Shown here: positions 1-9,728 of the stretch, piece after piece | Numbering within the stretch: the stretch's first letter is position 1 | Layout of the letters: each line of letters begins with the position of its first letter | Source: Miscanthus floridulus | Taxonomy: Eukaryota > Streptophyta > Magnoliopsida > Poales > Poaceae | DNA length: 64,000 nt | NCBI RefSeq assembly: GCF_019320115.1 | Contig: NC_089583.1 | Location: 76,029,368-76,093,367, forward strand | Direction of reading: 5' to 3' | The notes under the pieces: model-generated | The model's database searches: none | Seen by the model: only the letters and a program-made list of their open reading frames with translations | What the model was told of the DNA's origin: nothing | Position numbers and translations under genes: made by a program

Positions 1-806
1 TTCTTCTTCATGAATTTTTTCATCTTGCGCACAAAGAGAGCCATAGCTTCATCATCAATATCACTAAGATCATCATCATCACTTGATTCTTTCTTGGACT
101 TGCCCTTGTTTTTTGATGATGATGAGCTAGCCTTGAATGCTATGCTTTTCTTCTTCTTGTCTTCTTCTTCCTTCTTGTCATCCTTGTCATCCCCCTCCCT
201 TTCCACACGGTATGTCTCTTGTGTCATGACATCACCTAGTACTTGGTTAGGGGTAATATCCTTCAATCCTCCTCTTATGATGAGCAATCTCAACATCTCA
301 AATCTTGGAGGTAAGCACATCAAGAATCGATGGGAGACATCATCATCCTTGATCTTTTCTCCCAAAGCCTTCAATTCATTGACAATTACTTGTAGCCTAT
401 GGAACATCTCTAGAATGCTCTCATCATCCTTCATCTTGAAACTTGTCAACTTATCCTTGAGGATGTACAATTTGGCACTCTTCACCGCCGGTGTGCCCTC
501 ATATGTTTCCTCAAATCTCTTCCACACCTCATTTGCTCTTTCACAATCCTTGATTTGCTCAAACACCTTGGAATCAATGGCATTGTATATGGTGTTGAGA
601 GCCATTGTATTGCATTGCTTGTTAATCTTATCTTGGTTGGTTGGATCATCGGGATCAATGATAGCATAGTCATTCTCGGTCACTTCCCATACTTGATCAT
701 TGATTGAACCAAGATACATCCTCATCGTTCTCTTCCAATAATCATAGCATGTGCCATCAAAGAATGGTGGTTTGCCCCCCACATGGTTGAACACAACTTG
801 AGCCAT
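1..806 (-). CDS. gag: Gag polyprotein of SIRE-1 (N-terminal 268 residues, open)
   Basis: Structural protein of a Copia element; it would assemble the cytoplasmic particle that carries retrotransposon RNA. The frame starts at ATG 806 on the minus strand, 46 bases after the primer binding site, and reads without a stop to base 1. The N-terminus has the GGKPPFFDG and YDYWKRTMRMYL motifs of this gag family. The middle has VWKRFEETYEGT, then KDDESILEMFHRLQ and TPNQVLGDVMTQETYR. A Lys/Asp/Glu-rich linker follows, then DDEAMALFVRKMKKFMKK just before the missing zinc knuckle. It aligns along its length with the SIRE-2 gag. Family gags are longer, so the C-terminal part lies outside the window. No stop or frameshift is visible, unlike every other retrotransposon gene here. 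Confidence 0.9.
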   Translation of the reverse strand, partial: MAQVVFNHVGGKPPFFDGTCYDYWKRTMRMYLGSINDQVWEVTENDYAIIDPDDPTNQDKINKQCNTMALNTIYNAIDSKVFEQIKDCERANEVWKRFEETYEGTPAVKSAKLYILKDKLTSFKMKDDESILEMFHRLQVIVNELKALGEKIKDDDVSHRFLMCLPPRFEMLRLLIIRGGLKDITPNQVLGDVMTQETYRVEREGDDKDDKKEEEDKKKKSIAFKASSSSSKNKGKSKKESSDDDDLSDIDDEAMALFVRKMKKFMKK

Positions 807-851
807 AATTTGACACTGAGGTTGTTAAACCTTCAATCAAACGGTGACCAC

Positions 852-865
852 GGCTCTAATACCAC
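852..865 (-). promoter_or_regulatory. Primer binding site of SIRE-1
   Basis: On the minus strand this reads GTGGTATTAGAGCC directly after the LTR end. It matches the initiator methionine tRNA complement (TGGTATCAGAGCC) with one change. Confidence 0.88.
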
Positions 866-1537
866 TTGAAAGGTCCTAATATGGCTAGAGGGGGGGTGAA
901 TAGCCTATTTAAAAAACTACAAATCAACTAGAGAAATTTGATTAGTATGACAAATAGCGTAATGCAAACTTGCTCTAGCTCTACAAGGGTTGCAAGCCAC
1001 CTATCCAACAATTCTAGTTGCAATGATTACTTAGGCACCCAAACTTGCTATGTAACTACTCACTAAGAGCTCAACTAGATGAATGTAAAAATAAAGTAAG
1101 CTCTCAATTCTAATTACACTAAAGAGCTTGTATCAACTAGTTTGCAAGAATGTAAATAAGTGAGTAGGGTGATTATACCGCCGTGTAGGGAATGAACCAA
1201 TCACAAGATGAAGATTAAGCCAATCACCGGGAGAATGCAAATGACAAGAGACAACCGATTTTTCTCCCGAGGTTCACGTGCTTGCCAACACGCTAGTCCC
1301 CATTGTGTCGACCAACACTTGGTGGTTCGGCGGCTAAGAGGTGTTTCACAAACCTCATCCACATGATAGGACACCGCAAGAACCAACCCACAAGTGAGGT
1401 AACTCAATGACACGAGCAATTTACTAGAGTTACCTTTTGGCACTCCGCCGGGGAAGGTACAACTCCTCTCACAATCACCGAAGACGGCCACGAACAATCA
1501 CCAACTCATGCCGATCCTCCACCGCTGCACCGAGCCG

Positions 1538-1561
1538 TCTAGGTGGTGGCAACCACCAAGA
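1538..1561 (-). other. Conserved LTR stem-loop, SIRE-1 copy
   Basis: The minus strand reads TCTT, then GGTGGT, loop TGCC, ACCACC, then TAGA. The six-pair inner stem is separated from a three-pair outer stem by a T-T mismatch. It begins 210 nt downstream of the TATA box. Confidence 0.65.
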
Positions 1562-1758
1562 GTAACAAGCAAAATCCGCAGTGCAACACGAATACCAAGT
1601 GCCTCTAGATGCAATCACTCAAGCAATGCACTTGGATTCTCTCCCAATCTCACAAAGATGATGAATCAATGATGGAGATGAGTGGGAGGGCTTTGGCTAA
1701 GCTCACAAGGTTGCTATGTCAATGAAAAGGTGCAAGAGTTATGGCTTGAGCCGACCAA

Positions 1759-1780
1759 GGGGCTTTAAATAGAAGCCCCC
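1759..1780 (-). promoter_or_regulatory. TATA-like box inside an inverted repeat, SIRE-1 LTR promoter
   Basis: The minus strand reads GGGGGCTTCTATTTAAAGCCCC. The TATTTAAA box is framed by GGGGCTT and AAGCCCC. The same arrangement occurs in both SIRE-2 LTRs. Confidence 0.7.
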
Positions 1781-1826
1781 ATCAAATAGAGCCGTTGGCT
1801 CAAAAAAATGGGCAGACCGCGCGTCG

Positions 1827-2256
1827 ACCGGACGCTCCGGTCACACTTCACCGAACGCAGCACCGGACGCTCCGGTTGTGAATACCGAACGTGTCCGATC
1901 AGCATACCGGACGTGTCCGGTAGCCCCAGACTGCCATGTGTCCAGTTCAAATAAAACTTAGCCATCGCTGCCCCTTCTGCTGACAACCGGACGCTCACAC
2001 TGGACGCAGAGTCACAAATGACCGGACGCTGAGCCGCAGCGTCCGGTGGAGTACAGTAAGCAACCACGCCCGACCGGACGCGTCCGGTGGTACCGGACTG
2101 GATGCTGCCAGCGTCCGATTGGCTGCTCTGTTGTCTGCTGCCTTTTCTGATTTACACCGGACGCGTCTGGTGTGGCGACCGGATGTGTCCGGTCGCTGAG
2201 TCTGCCACCGAAATACCAGACGTGTCCGGTCACATACCAGACGCGTCCGGTCACTC
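1827..2256. repeat. Cluster of imperfect ACCGGACGYGTCCGGT palindromes
   Basis: About ten copies or half-copies of a 16-bp palindrome lie in the U3 part of the SIRE-1 LTR, for example at 1906, 2073, 2155 and 2229. Many are degraded by C-to-T or G-to-A changes. The same motif occurs in the LTRs of elements A, C and D and in degraded form in SIRE-2. Confidence 0.8.
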
Positions 2257-2757
2257 TATAACCAGCACGACTAACTCCTTTTCGACTCAATCTCCTTCAC
2301 CCTTGCTCAAATATGCTAACCACCAAGTGTATCACCTTGTGTACATGTGTTAGCATATTTTCACAAATGTTTTCAAGGGTGTTAGCACTCCACTAGATCC
2401 TAAATGCATATGCAATGAATTAGAGCATCTAGTGGCACTTTGATACCGCATTTCGATACGAGTTTCACTCCTCTTAATAGTATGGCTATCTATCCTAAAT
2501 GAGATCACACTCACTAAGCGTCTTGATCACTAAAACAAAATGGCTCCTACATTTTATACTTTGCCTTGAGCCTTTTGTTTTTCTCTTTCTTCTTTTCCAA
2601 GTTTAAGCATTTGACCATCACCATGCCATCACCATTGTCATGATCTTCGCCATTGCTTCATCACTTGGAGTAGTGCTACCTATCTCATAATCATCTTGAT
2701 AAACTAGGTTAGCACTTAGGGTTTCATCAATTAACCAAAACCAAACTAGAGCTTTCA

Positions 2758-3290
2758 AGCTCCCGCGTCGCATAGGATCGGGTGTGACCGGTGTGTCGCC
2801 CCATTGCATCAAGGACAAGGACCGCTCCATCGACCTTGCCACCACAGTGACAAGCTATAGGGCTTGAACACGCCACCTCTGCTTATGAGATGCCACGTAG
2901 CGAACGCATGTATCACCCCTGTCCCCCCTTCAACTATAAAAGGGAGGGACCGGGGCCATTTCTAGGGACGGGCTCATGAGATAGACGAACACGGATAGAC
3001 AAACTCACTCACTCATGCAAGCGACACTCTATAACATGCACGCTTCTCCACTGCCTGAGATCAATATCTCAAGCAATTCGCACTAGCTCCCTCTCTCACC
3101 CTGCTTGTTACCCCCTACTATAAGCACTTCAGTGCAAGGAATACAAGATCGATCTCTCAGACTGGACGTAGGGCACCTATTGCCTGAACCTGTATAAACC
3201 TTGTGTCTCTTTGCATCACCATCTAGGATTAGGGGCACGCAGTACATTTTCACTAGTTGGTTGAGGGCCCGCCAGGCCAAAACACCGACA
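2758..3290 (+). repeat. 5' LTR of G1 (last 533 bp)
   Basis: It aligns base for base with 16630-17162 and ends in ACCGACA. It has a TATAAAA box at 2935-2941. The missing upstream part corresponds to about 740 bp. Confidence 0.92.
2935..2941 (+). promoter_or_regulatory. TATA box of the G1 5' LTR
   Basis: TATAAAA followed by a purine-rich stretch; identical in the 3' LTR at 16807-16813. Confidence 0.75.
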
Positions 3291-3291
3291 G

Positions 3292-3310
3292 TTAGCGCGC
3301 CAGGTAGGGG
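3292..3310 (+). promoter_or_regulatory. Primer binding site of G1
   Basis: TTAGCGCGCCAGGTAGGGG begins two bases after the LTR end. It closely resembles the site of G2 (TGGCACGCCAGGTAGGGG). I do not assign the primer tRNA. Confidence 0.75.
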
Positions 3311-3349
3311 TAGCTACTGTGTGTCATCTTTGTCATCCCGACAAGTTCC

Positions 3350-5290
3350 GGATGGCAGACCCTGTGTGACCACTGCGTCTCAGCATGATAATCTGGTTCG
3401 GGAGCCTAGAGTTCATGTCTCTAGGACATGAGTACGATATGGTACTCCTCTCACCCAGAGCCCCACCGACCATCGACAACATCATGCCCCAGCAGTCTAG
3501 GCACAGGCGGCGCCCAGGCTGCCACTCTCATCACACTCGCCAGGCATGGCGCGGGTGGGACCACCCCGACCCTGCGCAAGCCTTGGGCGATGCGCTGCGC
3601 TCCACCGGTATCCCATGCCTAGCTGTTGACACAAGGTCCCTAGTTTGGGACCTGTCTAGCCTGAGCCTAGACACGGGAAAGGCGCCGGTGGCATGCAGCG
3701 ATGCCCCATCATCAAGCTCTGCCCCGCCACCTCCTGAGGAGTCTGCTTCGGTAGAGCAAAGCCCGGCGATGGCACCATCCCCGTACCCCTTCGGGCTGAG
3801 GAACGCCACCACCGCCTATGCTTCTATCTACGCTTCCGCACACGCGGAGCCCTCACGACGCCACCAACGCTTCACCCTCAACCTTGACTCACACCCACGC
3901 CAACTCCTCGGAGGAGGATGAGGCATGGGCCAGAGCAGACTTTTTCAGGCTTCGCAACCCTGAAGCTATGCACCGCTTCTTGGCCACGAGCGACTACTGT
4001 TTTGGTTACTCCGACTCCGACAATGAAGACACTTATGACCCCACTCGCGAGTGTTTCCACATCGAGCTCGGGATGCCAAGAGTGAGCGATGAGGACAAGG
4101 GGCCAGGCAACTATTCCTCGCTTCACCAGGGGGCAGGCGACGCCACACCTCCATGCATCGTGCCACCGGCAGCGTGGAATGGGAACCCCGAGGAGCTTTG
4201 ACGCCTTGACTTGGAGAAGCTCCGTGAGCTTCAGGCCAAGGTCAAGCAAGACTGACTCCTACTGCAGTAGCTTCGAGACACTCTCGAGTAGGAGCAACAG
4301 GGTCATGGTGAGGGCGGAGTAGCCCGGCGAAGGGCTCGCGACATCAATCGCTGCATCAACAACGACGAAGGGGGTGAGCAACCGCTATCTTCAATCATGC
4401 TAGGCAGAATGTCATGGCAGTGGCAATGCTACTCCGTATGATGCTCGAGCCCTCTACCATGGAGGGACGACGGGCTCACGGTGAGCTCTGGGACCTCATT
4501 GAGACTGCCGTGGTGCAGCAGGCCGAAAGTTCCACCTCTCGATGGCGTGGAGGTGCCTTAGAATTTCCCACGACACCGCCTCGGCAGGACAGGGAGGCCT
4601 CGGTTCATCTTGAGCCCGCTCGAGCACCGATAGCCAATAGGGTCCACTCTGTGCACGACTGCCTCGGCAACCGACGTGAGGCGCAAGGCGACCACGATGT
4701 GGTCAGCAGGCGACGGTGCCACGACAATGAGGGGCCTGCCCACAGCTACCATCCACACTGAGGTGGCCACTACGACAGTGGGGAGAACCGCAGTCCTTCT
4801 CCTGAGCCGCTTGGCCCTTGAGTTTTTAGCAGAGCTATCCGCGATGCTCAGTTCCTGGCCTGGTTTTGGCAACCGGCCAACCTCACAAAGTACAGCAGAG
4901 AGACCAATCCTGAACTTTGGCTGGCCGATTACCACCAGGGCCTAGTGAAGCACACCCTCAAGGAGTGCACCATGCTCTGGTGTTACTATGCTAGGATCAG
5001 GCTCCTCGACGATGATGCCAAGAAGAGGGGCGTCGGTGACAGGGATGACGACAAGGACGATGGGTTCCCCGAGATACACAATGCCTTCATGATCTTCGGC
5101 AGGCCTTCAGCATGCCTCATGGCACGCCAGCAAAAGAGGGAGCGCCGGGAGGTCTTCTTAGTGAAGGTGGCCGCTCCCTGGTACCTCAACTGGTCCCAGG
5201 AGGCGATCACCTTTGATCAGGATGACCACCCCGATTATGTTCCGAACCCCGGGCAGTACCCACTTGTCGTCGACCCCATCATTGGTAATA
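3350..5290 (+). pseudogene. gag: Gag of G1, internally deleted and interrupted
   Basis: Remnant of the nucleocapsid/capsid gene. Coding-like sequence runs through two frames: 3428-4201 and 4676-4790 in one, and about 4790 onward in the next. The N-terminal region is Ala/Pro/Ser-rich and then acidic. At about 4830-4935 the start of the capsid domain is readable (QPANLTKYSRETNPELWLADYH). The next codons already belong to the C-terminal zinc-knuckle-like region (KHTLKECTMLW). The capsid core between them, about 200 residues or more in this family as I recall it, is missing, with the junction at about 4935-4945. Several TGA and TAG codons interrupt the frame. It cannot encode a working Gag. The C-terminal part runs into protease without a gap. 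Confidence 0.82.
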
Positions 5291-5865
5291 CCTAGCTCAC
5301 TAAGGTGTTGATGGACGGAGGCAGCGGCCTCAACATCCTCTACGCCAATACCCTGGAGCTCGACCAGTCACAGCTCTGAGGTGACGCCATGCCTTTCCAT
5401 GGCATTGTGCCGAGGAAACGCACGTGGCCCCTCGGGCGCATCGACCTGCCCATTTGCTTCGGTACTCCCTCCAACTACCGCAAGGAGGTCCTCACCTTTG
5501 AGGTAGTTGGGTTCAAGGGAACCTACCACGCCATCCTGGGGCGGCCATGCTACACCAAGTTCATGGCGGTCCCCAACTACACCTACCTCAAGCTCAAGAT
5601 GCCGGGCCCCAACAGTGTCATCACTGTCAAGTCCACGTATGAGCATGCATACGACTACGACATCGAGTGCATCGAGTATGCCGAGGCTCTCGTAGAGGCC
5701 GAGACCCTCATCATCAACCTCGACTGACTTGGTAGCGAGGCACCCGATTCCAAGCGTCATGCTGGGACTTTTGAGCCCACGGAGGCCGTCAAGCTCATCC
5801 CGGTTGACCCCAACGGCTCTGACGATCGGGCGCTGAGGATCAGCGCCACCCTCGACATCAAATAG
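5291..5865 (+). pseudogene. Retropepsin (protease) region of G1
   Basis: Aspartic protease that would process the polyprotein. The active-site motif VLMDGGSGLNILYA (catalytic D at about 5314) is the DGG variant typical of Tat elements. Further on are MPFHGIVP, TFEVVGFKGTYHAILGRP (the hydrophobic-Gly flap region) and YTYLKLKMPGP. Interruptions are a TAG at 5293, a TGA at 5377 and a TGA at 5725. Each falls where Gln or Arg is expected, so they look like C-to-T changes in CAG and CGA codons. The region is otherwise in one frame. Confidence 0.85.
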
Positions 5866-6776
5866 GAAGCCGTGCTCGTCGACTTTCTTCGTGCGAATGC
5901 CGATGTATTCGTGTGGAGTCCCTCGAGCATGCCAGGCATACCAAGGGGGTCACTGAGCACGCCTTGGACATCTGGGCCGACGCTAGATCGGTAAAGCAGC
6001 GCCTGTGCCGATTCGACGAGGAAAAGCGTAGGGCCATTGGCGAGGAGGTGCAGAAGCTTTTGGCAGCCGGATTCATCAAAGAAGTGTCCCATCTAGAGTG
6101 GTTAGCTAATCCTATATTAGTTAAGAGGAAAAATGGGAAATGGAGAATGTGCATAGACTACACCAGTCTGAATAAAGCGTGTCCAAAAGTCCCTTTCCCA
6201 TTACCTCGAATCGACCAAATCATTGACTCCACTACGGGATGTGAAACCCTATCCTTCCTTGATGCATATTTTGGTTACCATCAAATCAAGATGAAAGAGT
6301 CTGACCAGCTCATGACTTCCTTCATCACACCATTCGGCTTGTACTGCTATGTGACTATGCCGTTCGGCCTCAGAAATGTAGGGGCCACATACTAGCAGTG
6401 CATGACCCATGTCTTTAGCGAGCACATCGGGTGAACCATCGAGGCCTACGTGGACGACATCGTGGTCAAGTCTAGGAAGGCCAGTGATCTCGTCGGTGAC
6501 TTGGCGATAGCCTTCAGATGCCTCAGAGAAAAGGGCATCAAGCTCAACCCTGAGAAGTGTGTCTTCGGGGTCCCCTAAGGCATGCTCTTAGGATTCATAG
6601 TCTTGGAAGGCGACATCGAGGCCAACCCGGAGAAGTCCTCAGCCGTGACCAACATGGGACCAATCCGAGACCTTAAGGGAGTACAGAGGGTTATGGGATG
6701 CCTCACGGCCCTGAGCCGCTTCATCTCGCACCTTGGCAAAAAAGGCTTGCCTCTATACCACCTCCTGAGGAAATAA
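5866..6776 (+). pseudogene. Reverse transcriptase region of G1
   Basis: RNA-directed DNA polymerase domain. Recognisable blocks are EEVQKLLAAGFIKEV, WLANPILVKRKNGKWRMCID, FPLPRIDQIIDSTTGCE, LSFLDAYFGYHQIKM, FITPFGLYCYVTMPFGLRN and the catalytic box AYVDDIVVKSR (YVDD at 6447-6458, intact). Then come KLNPEKCVFGV and the thumb/connection sequence around SRFISHLGKKGLPLY. There is a frameshift near 5935, and stops at 6393 (TAG), 6434 (TGA) and 6577 (TAA) at conserved Gln or Arg positions. Because the catalytic residues survive, most loss seems to have come from point mutation after insertion. Confidence 0.9.
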
Positions 6777-7265
6777 GAACACTTTTCTTAGACCCCAAGG
6801 CCGAAGAAGCCCTCGCCAAGCTCAAGGCATTGCTTACCAATCCTCCTGTCCTGGTACCACCAGCCAAGGGTGAGGCCCTCTTACTCTACGTTGCCACAAT
6901 GACCCAAGTGGCCAGCGCGGCCATGGTGGTCGAGAGGTAGGAGGAGGGGCATGCCCTACCCATCCAATGACCTATTTACTTCATCAGCGAAGTGCTCTCC
7001 AAGACCAAAGACACGCTACCCCCACATCCAGAAGCTGATCTACGCCATAGTCTTGGCTCGACGTAAGCTGTGTCACTACTTTGAGTCCCACCCGGTGACT
7101 ATGGTGTCGTCTTTCCCCCTGGGAGAGATAATCCATAACCAGGAGGCCTCGGGTAGGATAGCCAAGTGGGTGGTCGAACTCATGGGGGAAGCCCTATCTT
7201 TTGCGTGTCGAAAAGCAATCAAATCTTAGGTCTTGGCCGATTTCGTGGCTGAGTGGACCGACACC
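6777..7265 (+). pseudogene. Retroviral-type RNase H / connection region of G1
   Basis: This follows RT in a shifted frame (frameshifts near 6770 and 7008). Motifs include AEEALAKLKALLTNPPVLVPP, LLLYVATMTQVASAAMVV, PIYFISEVLSKTKTRYPHIQK and LIYAIVLARRKLCHYFESHPV. It ends in VLADFVAEWT, the usual boundary before the second RNase H. Stops at 6938 (TAG), 6969 (TGA) and 7228 (TAG). Confidence 0.82.
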
Positions 7266-7284
7266 CAGCTACCACCTGCTCAAG

Positions 7285-7700
7285 TCTAGGCGGAATGCTG
7301 GACCTTGTACTTCGATGGGCCCCTGATGAAGACTGGGGTAGGCACGGGTCTGCTCTTCATCTCACCCCTCAGAGCGCACATGTGCTACATGGTTCGGCTC
7401 CACTTCGCTGCCTCCAACAACGTAGCCGAGTATGAAGCCCTCGTCAACAGTTTGTAGATCGCTATCGAACTTGGAGTGTGGCGCCTCGACATGCGGGGTG
7501 ATTCACAGCTCATTGTCGATCAAGTAATGAAGGAGTCGAATTGCCATGACCCCAAAAATGGAGGCATACTACAAGCTGGTACGTCGCCTTGAAGACAAGT
7601 TCAACGGTCTCGAACTCAACCACGTCGCGCGTAAATTCAATGAGGCCGCGGACAAATTGGCAAAGATGGCATTGGCATGGGCCCTGGTCCCCCCGATCGT
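7285..7700 (+). pseudogene. Second, archaeal-type RNase H of G1
   Basis: Begins WTLYFDGPLMKTGVG and continues SNNVAEYEALV (the acidic Glu motif), AIELGVWRLDMRGDSQLIVDQV (Asp-Ser motif) and EAADKLAKMA at the end. A second, archaeal-like RNase H after the ordinary one is characteristic of the Tat lineage of plant Gypsy elements. One TAG at 7456 interrupts it. The remaining catalytic acids (FDG, AEYEA, GDSQ) are readable. Confidence 0.82.
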
Positions 7701-7859
7701 CTTTGCCAGAGACCTCCACAAGCCTTCCATCGACTATGCCTCGGCAGCAGAGAAGGGCCCACTGGTCGAGCCCACCACAGGGCTTGAGGCCCCCTCTGTC
7801 GCTGAGACTCCTTCGTCCAAGCCTGAGGTCATGGAAGTCAACGCGGAGCCTCTCGAGGC

Positions 7860-9111
7860 CAACCAGGGCACAGACTGGCGAGTCCCGTTCCTTGATTGCC
7901 TCGTTCGAGGAGAGCTTCCCATAGACAGGATCGAAGCCCGATGGCTTGCTCGGTGAGCCAAGACTTACGTCCTCAGCAACAGCGAGTTGTACAGGTGAAG
8001 CCCATCTGGCGTCCTCCAACGATGCATCACCACCGAGGCAGGTCGAGCCCTACTTTGGGACTTGCACGTGGGAGCCTGCGGGCACCATGCAGCGCCTCGG
8101 ACGCTTGTCGGAAATGCTTTCCACCAAGGGTTCTACTGGCCAACGGCTGTTGCTGACGCCACCAAGCTCATACGCTCCTGTGAGGGATGCCAGTACTACG
8201 CACGACAGACGCATCTCCCGACCCAAGCCCTCCAAACCATCCCCATCACATGGCCATTCGCCATGTGGGGGCTCAACATGGTTGGGCCTCTGCAGAAGGC
8301 CCCCGGAGGCTACACCCATCTACTGGTGGCAATCGATAAGTTCTCCAAGTGGATCAAGGCTCGTCCGATCAATCGAATCAAGTCTAAGCAAGCAGTGCTG
8401 TTCTTCACTGATATCATCCACAAGTTCAGGGTTCCAAACACCATCATCACTGACAATGGGACGCAGTTCACTAGCCACAAATTCCTGATGTTCTGTGATG
8501 ACCACCACATCCGTGTGGCCTGGTCGGCCGTGGGACATCCTAGGACAAATGGCCAAGTAGAATGTGCCAACGACATGATCCTACAGGGCCTTAAGCCGAG
8601 AATATACAACCGGTTGAAGAAGTTTGGCAAGAAATGGCTTACCAAACTCCCGTCAGTCATCTGGAGCCTGAGGAACACCCCGAGCTGAGCCATGGGGTTT
8701 ACATCGTTCTTCCTGGTCTACGGAGCCGAGGCCATCCTCCCCACTGACTTGGAGTATGGTTCCCCGAGGCTATAGGCCTACAACGAGCAAAGCAATCGCA
8801 CTACCCACGAGGATGCCCTCGACCAACTAGAGGAAGCCCGAGATGTTGCGCTACTACATTCGGCCAAGTATCAGCAAGCCCTACGATGCTATCAAGCCCG
8901 ACACATTCAAAGCCGAGACCTAAAGGTGGGCGACCTGGTGCTGAGACTGAGGCAGAGCAACAAGGGCCACCACAAGCTAACCCCACCATGGGAAGGGCCG
9001 TATATCGTCGCCCAAGTGCTGAAGCCCGGGACCTACAAGCTAGCCAATGAGAAGGGTGAAATCCTCACCAATGCTTGGAACATAGAACAGCTACGTTGCT
9101 TTTACCCTTAA
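7860..9111 (+). pseudogene. Integrase of G1
   Basis: DNA integration enzyme. The zinc-binding region is readable as HVGACGHHAAPRTL and CEGCQYYAR. The catalytic core runs from WPFAMWGLNMVGPL through IDKFSKWIKARP, ITDNGTQFTSHKF and HPRTNGQVECAND. The first catalytic aspartate, normally in a GLDMVGP-type motif, is Asn here (about 8275), so the core would be inactive even if the stops were ignored. The C-terminal region ends VGDLVLRL, HKLTPPWEGPYIV, NAWNIEQLRCFYP and a normal TAA at 9109-9111. Stops at 7954, 8686 and 8773 break the frame. There is no chromodomain. Confidence 0.88.
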
Positions 9112-9728
9112 ATTTCCAAGCATTGTATATATTGTTTCTCGAAATACAATAAAGAAGCATTCTTTAATTGTTCTAATTTTTTAGAAACCCCCCGAGCCTA
9201 TAATGGGCCTCAGCGTTATGATAACACCATAATGGAGACTCGGCTCTGCCTCTACAGAGGTGCCCACTACGGGGCTCGAACGAGACATAGCTCTGCGTCT
9301 GCAGAACCGAGCCTCCCTCGGGGGCTAGAAGGGGGACTCCCCCCTAAGTCCCACGCACCATTTTTAGTCATTTTTCGAAAAACTTTCTATGCCAAACTCT
9401 CTAGCATGCTCTGACAAATCAATTGTAAAAGACCTAAGGACCGAAAGTCTGTCTCAGGGCCAAAAGGCCGGCCGGGTCGCGAGACGGCCTACGCCTCCGG
9501 GCTACGGCACTCCCTCACCACCTTTTTGCCCTAGGGACAACTTAGGCTCCGAGGAAATTTTTTGCAAGTGATATGTTCAGAAACGAGACAGAGGGCAGAG
9601 GCTCAGAAATACCATAAAAAGAAATGATTAGAAAGCATAGACGCACAAGTACTTTAAAAAAAGGCCTCGACGACCACAAACGTCACGATAATAATCCTAA
9701 TTTATTTAAATGGCCTCTTTGGCCTAGG
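9112..9728 (+). other. Intergenic region between convergent integrase and antisense gene, G1
   Basis: No gene seen. An AATAAA lies at 9148-9153 on the plus strand, 37 bases after the integrase stop. A minus-strand AATAAA (plus TTTATT, 9701-9706) lies about 23 bases beyond the antisense gene stop. The two genes therefore converge with a poly(A)-like signal each. Confidence 0.6.

Larger units (their letters stand above)
1..2757 (-). mobile_element. SIRE-1: SIRE/Maximus-type Copia element, 5' part only
   Basis: The 5' end of a Copia LTR retrotransposon on the minus strand. It consists of a complete 5' LTR (867-2757), a methionine-tRNA-type primer binding site (852-865) and the first 806 bases of gag, which runs off the left edge. 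The LTR starts TGAAAGCTCTAG and ends CCTTTCA on its own strand, as in SIRE-2, so both belong to one family. It sits inside the 5' LTR of Gypsy G1: base 2758 continues G1 LTR sequence that is uninterrupted in the 3' copy at 16630. It is therefore the youngest insertion of its nest. A target duplication of AGCTC (2758-2762) is predicted, but its partner lies outside the window. Confidence 0.93.
867..2757 (-). repeat. 5' LTR of SIRE-1 (1891 bp)
   Basis: The boundaries are TG at 2757 and CA at 867 on the minus strand. The LTR has a cluster of imperfect 16-bp palindromes in its upstream half (1827-2256), a TATA-like box at 1764-1771, and the conserved stem-loop at 1538-1561. The first 30 bases match both SIRE-2 LTRs. 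Short plus- and minus-strand reading frames inside it have no family support. Confidence 0.92.

Noticed and set aside
10..669. Long plus-strand frame rich in Ser
   Set aside because: It is the reverse of the SIRE-1 gag frame, which matches a known family on the minus strand.
1827..2256. Palindrome cluster as transposon terminal repeats or MITEs
   Set aside because: Units are short, many and without target duplications, and they lie at similar places in several LTRs.
2087..2353. Frames across the palindrome cluster of the SIRE-1 LTR
   Set aside because: They translate repeat units and have no conserved motif.
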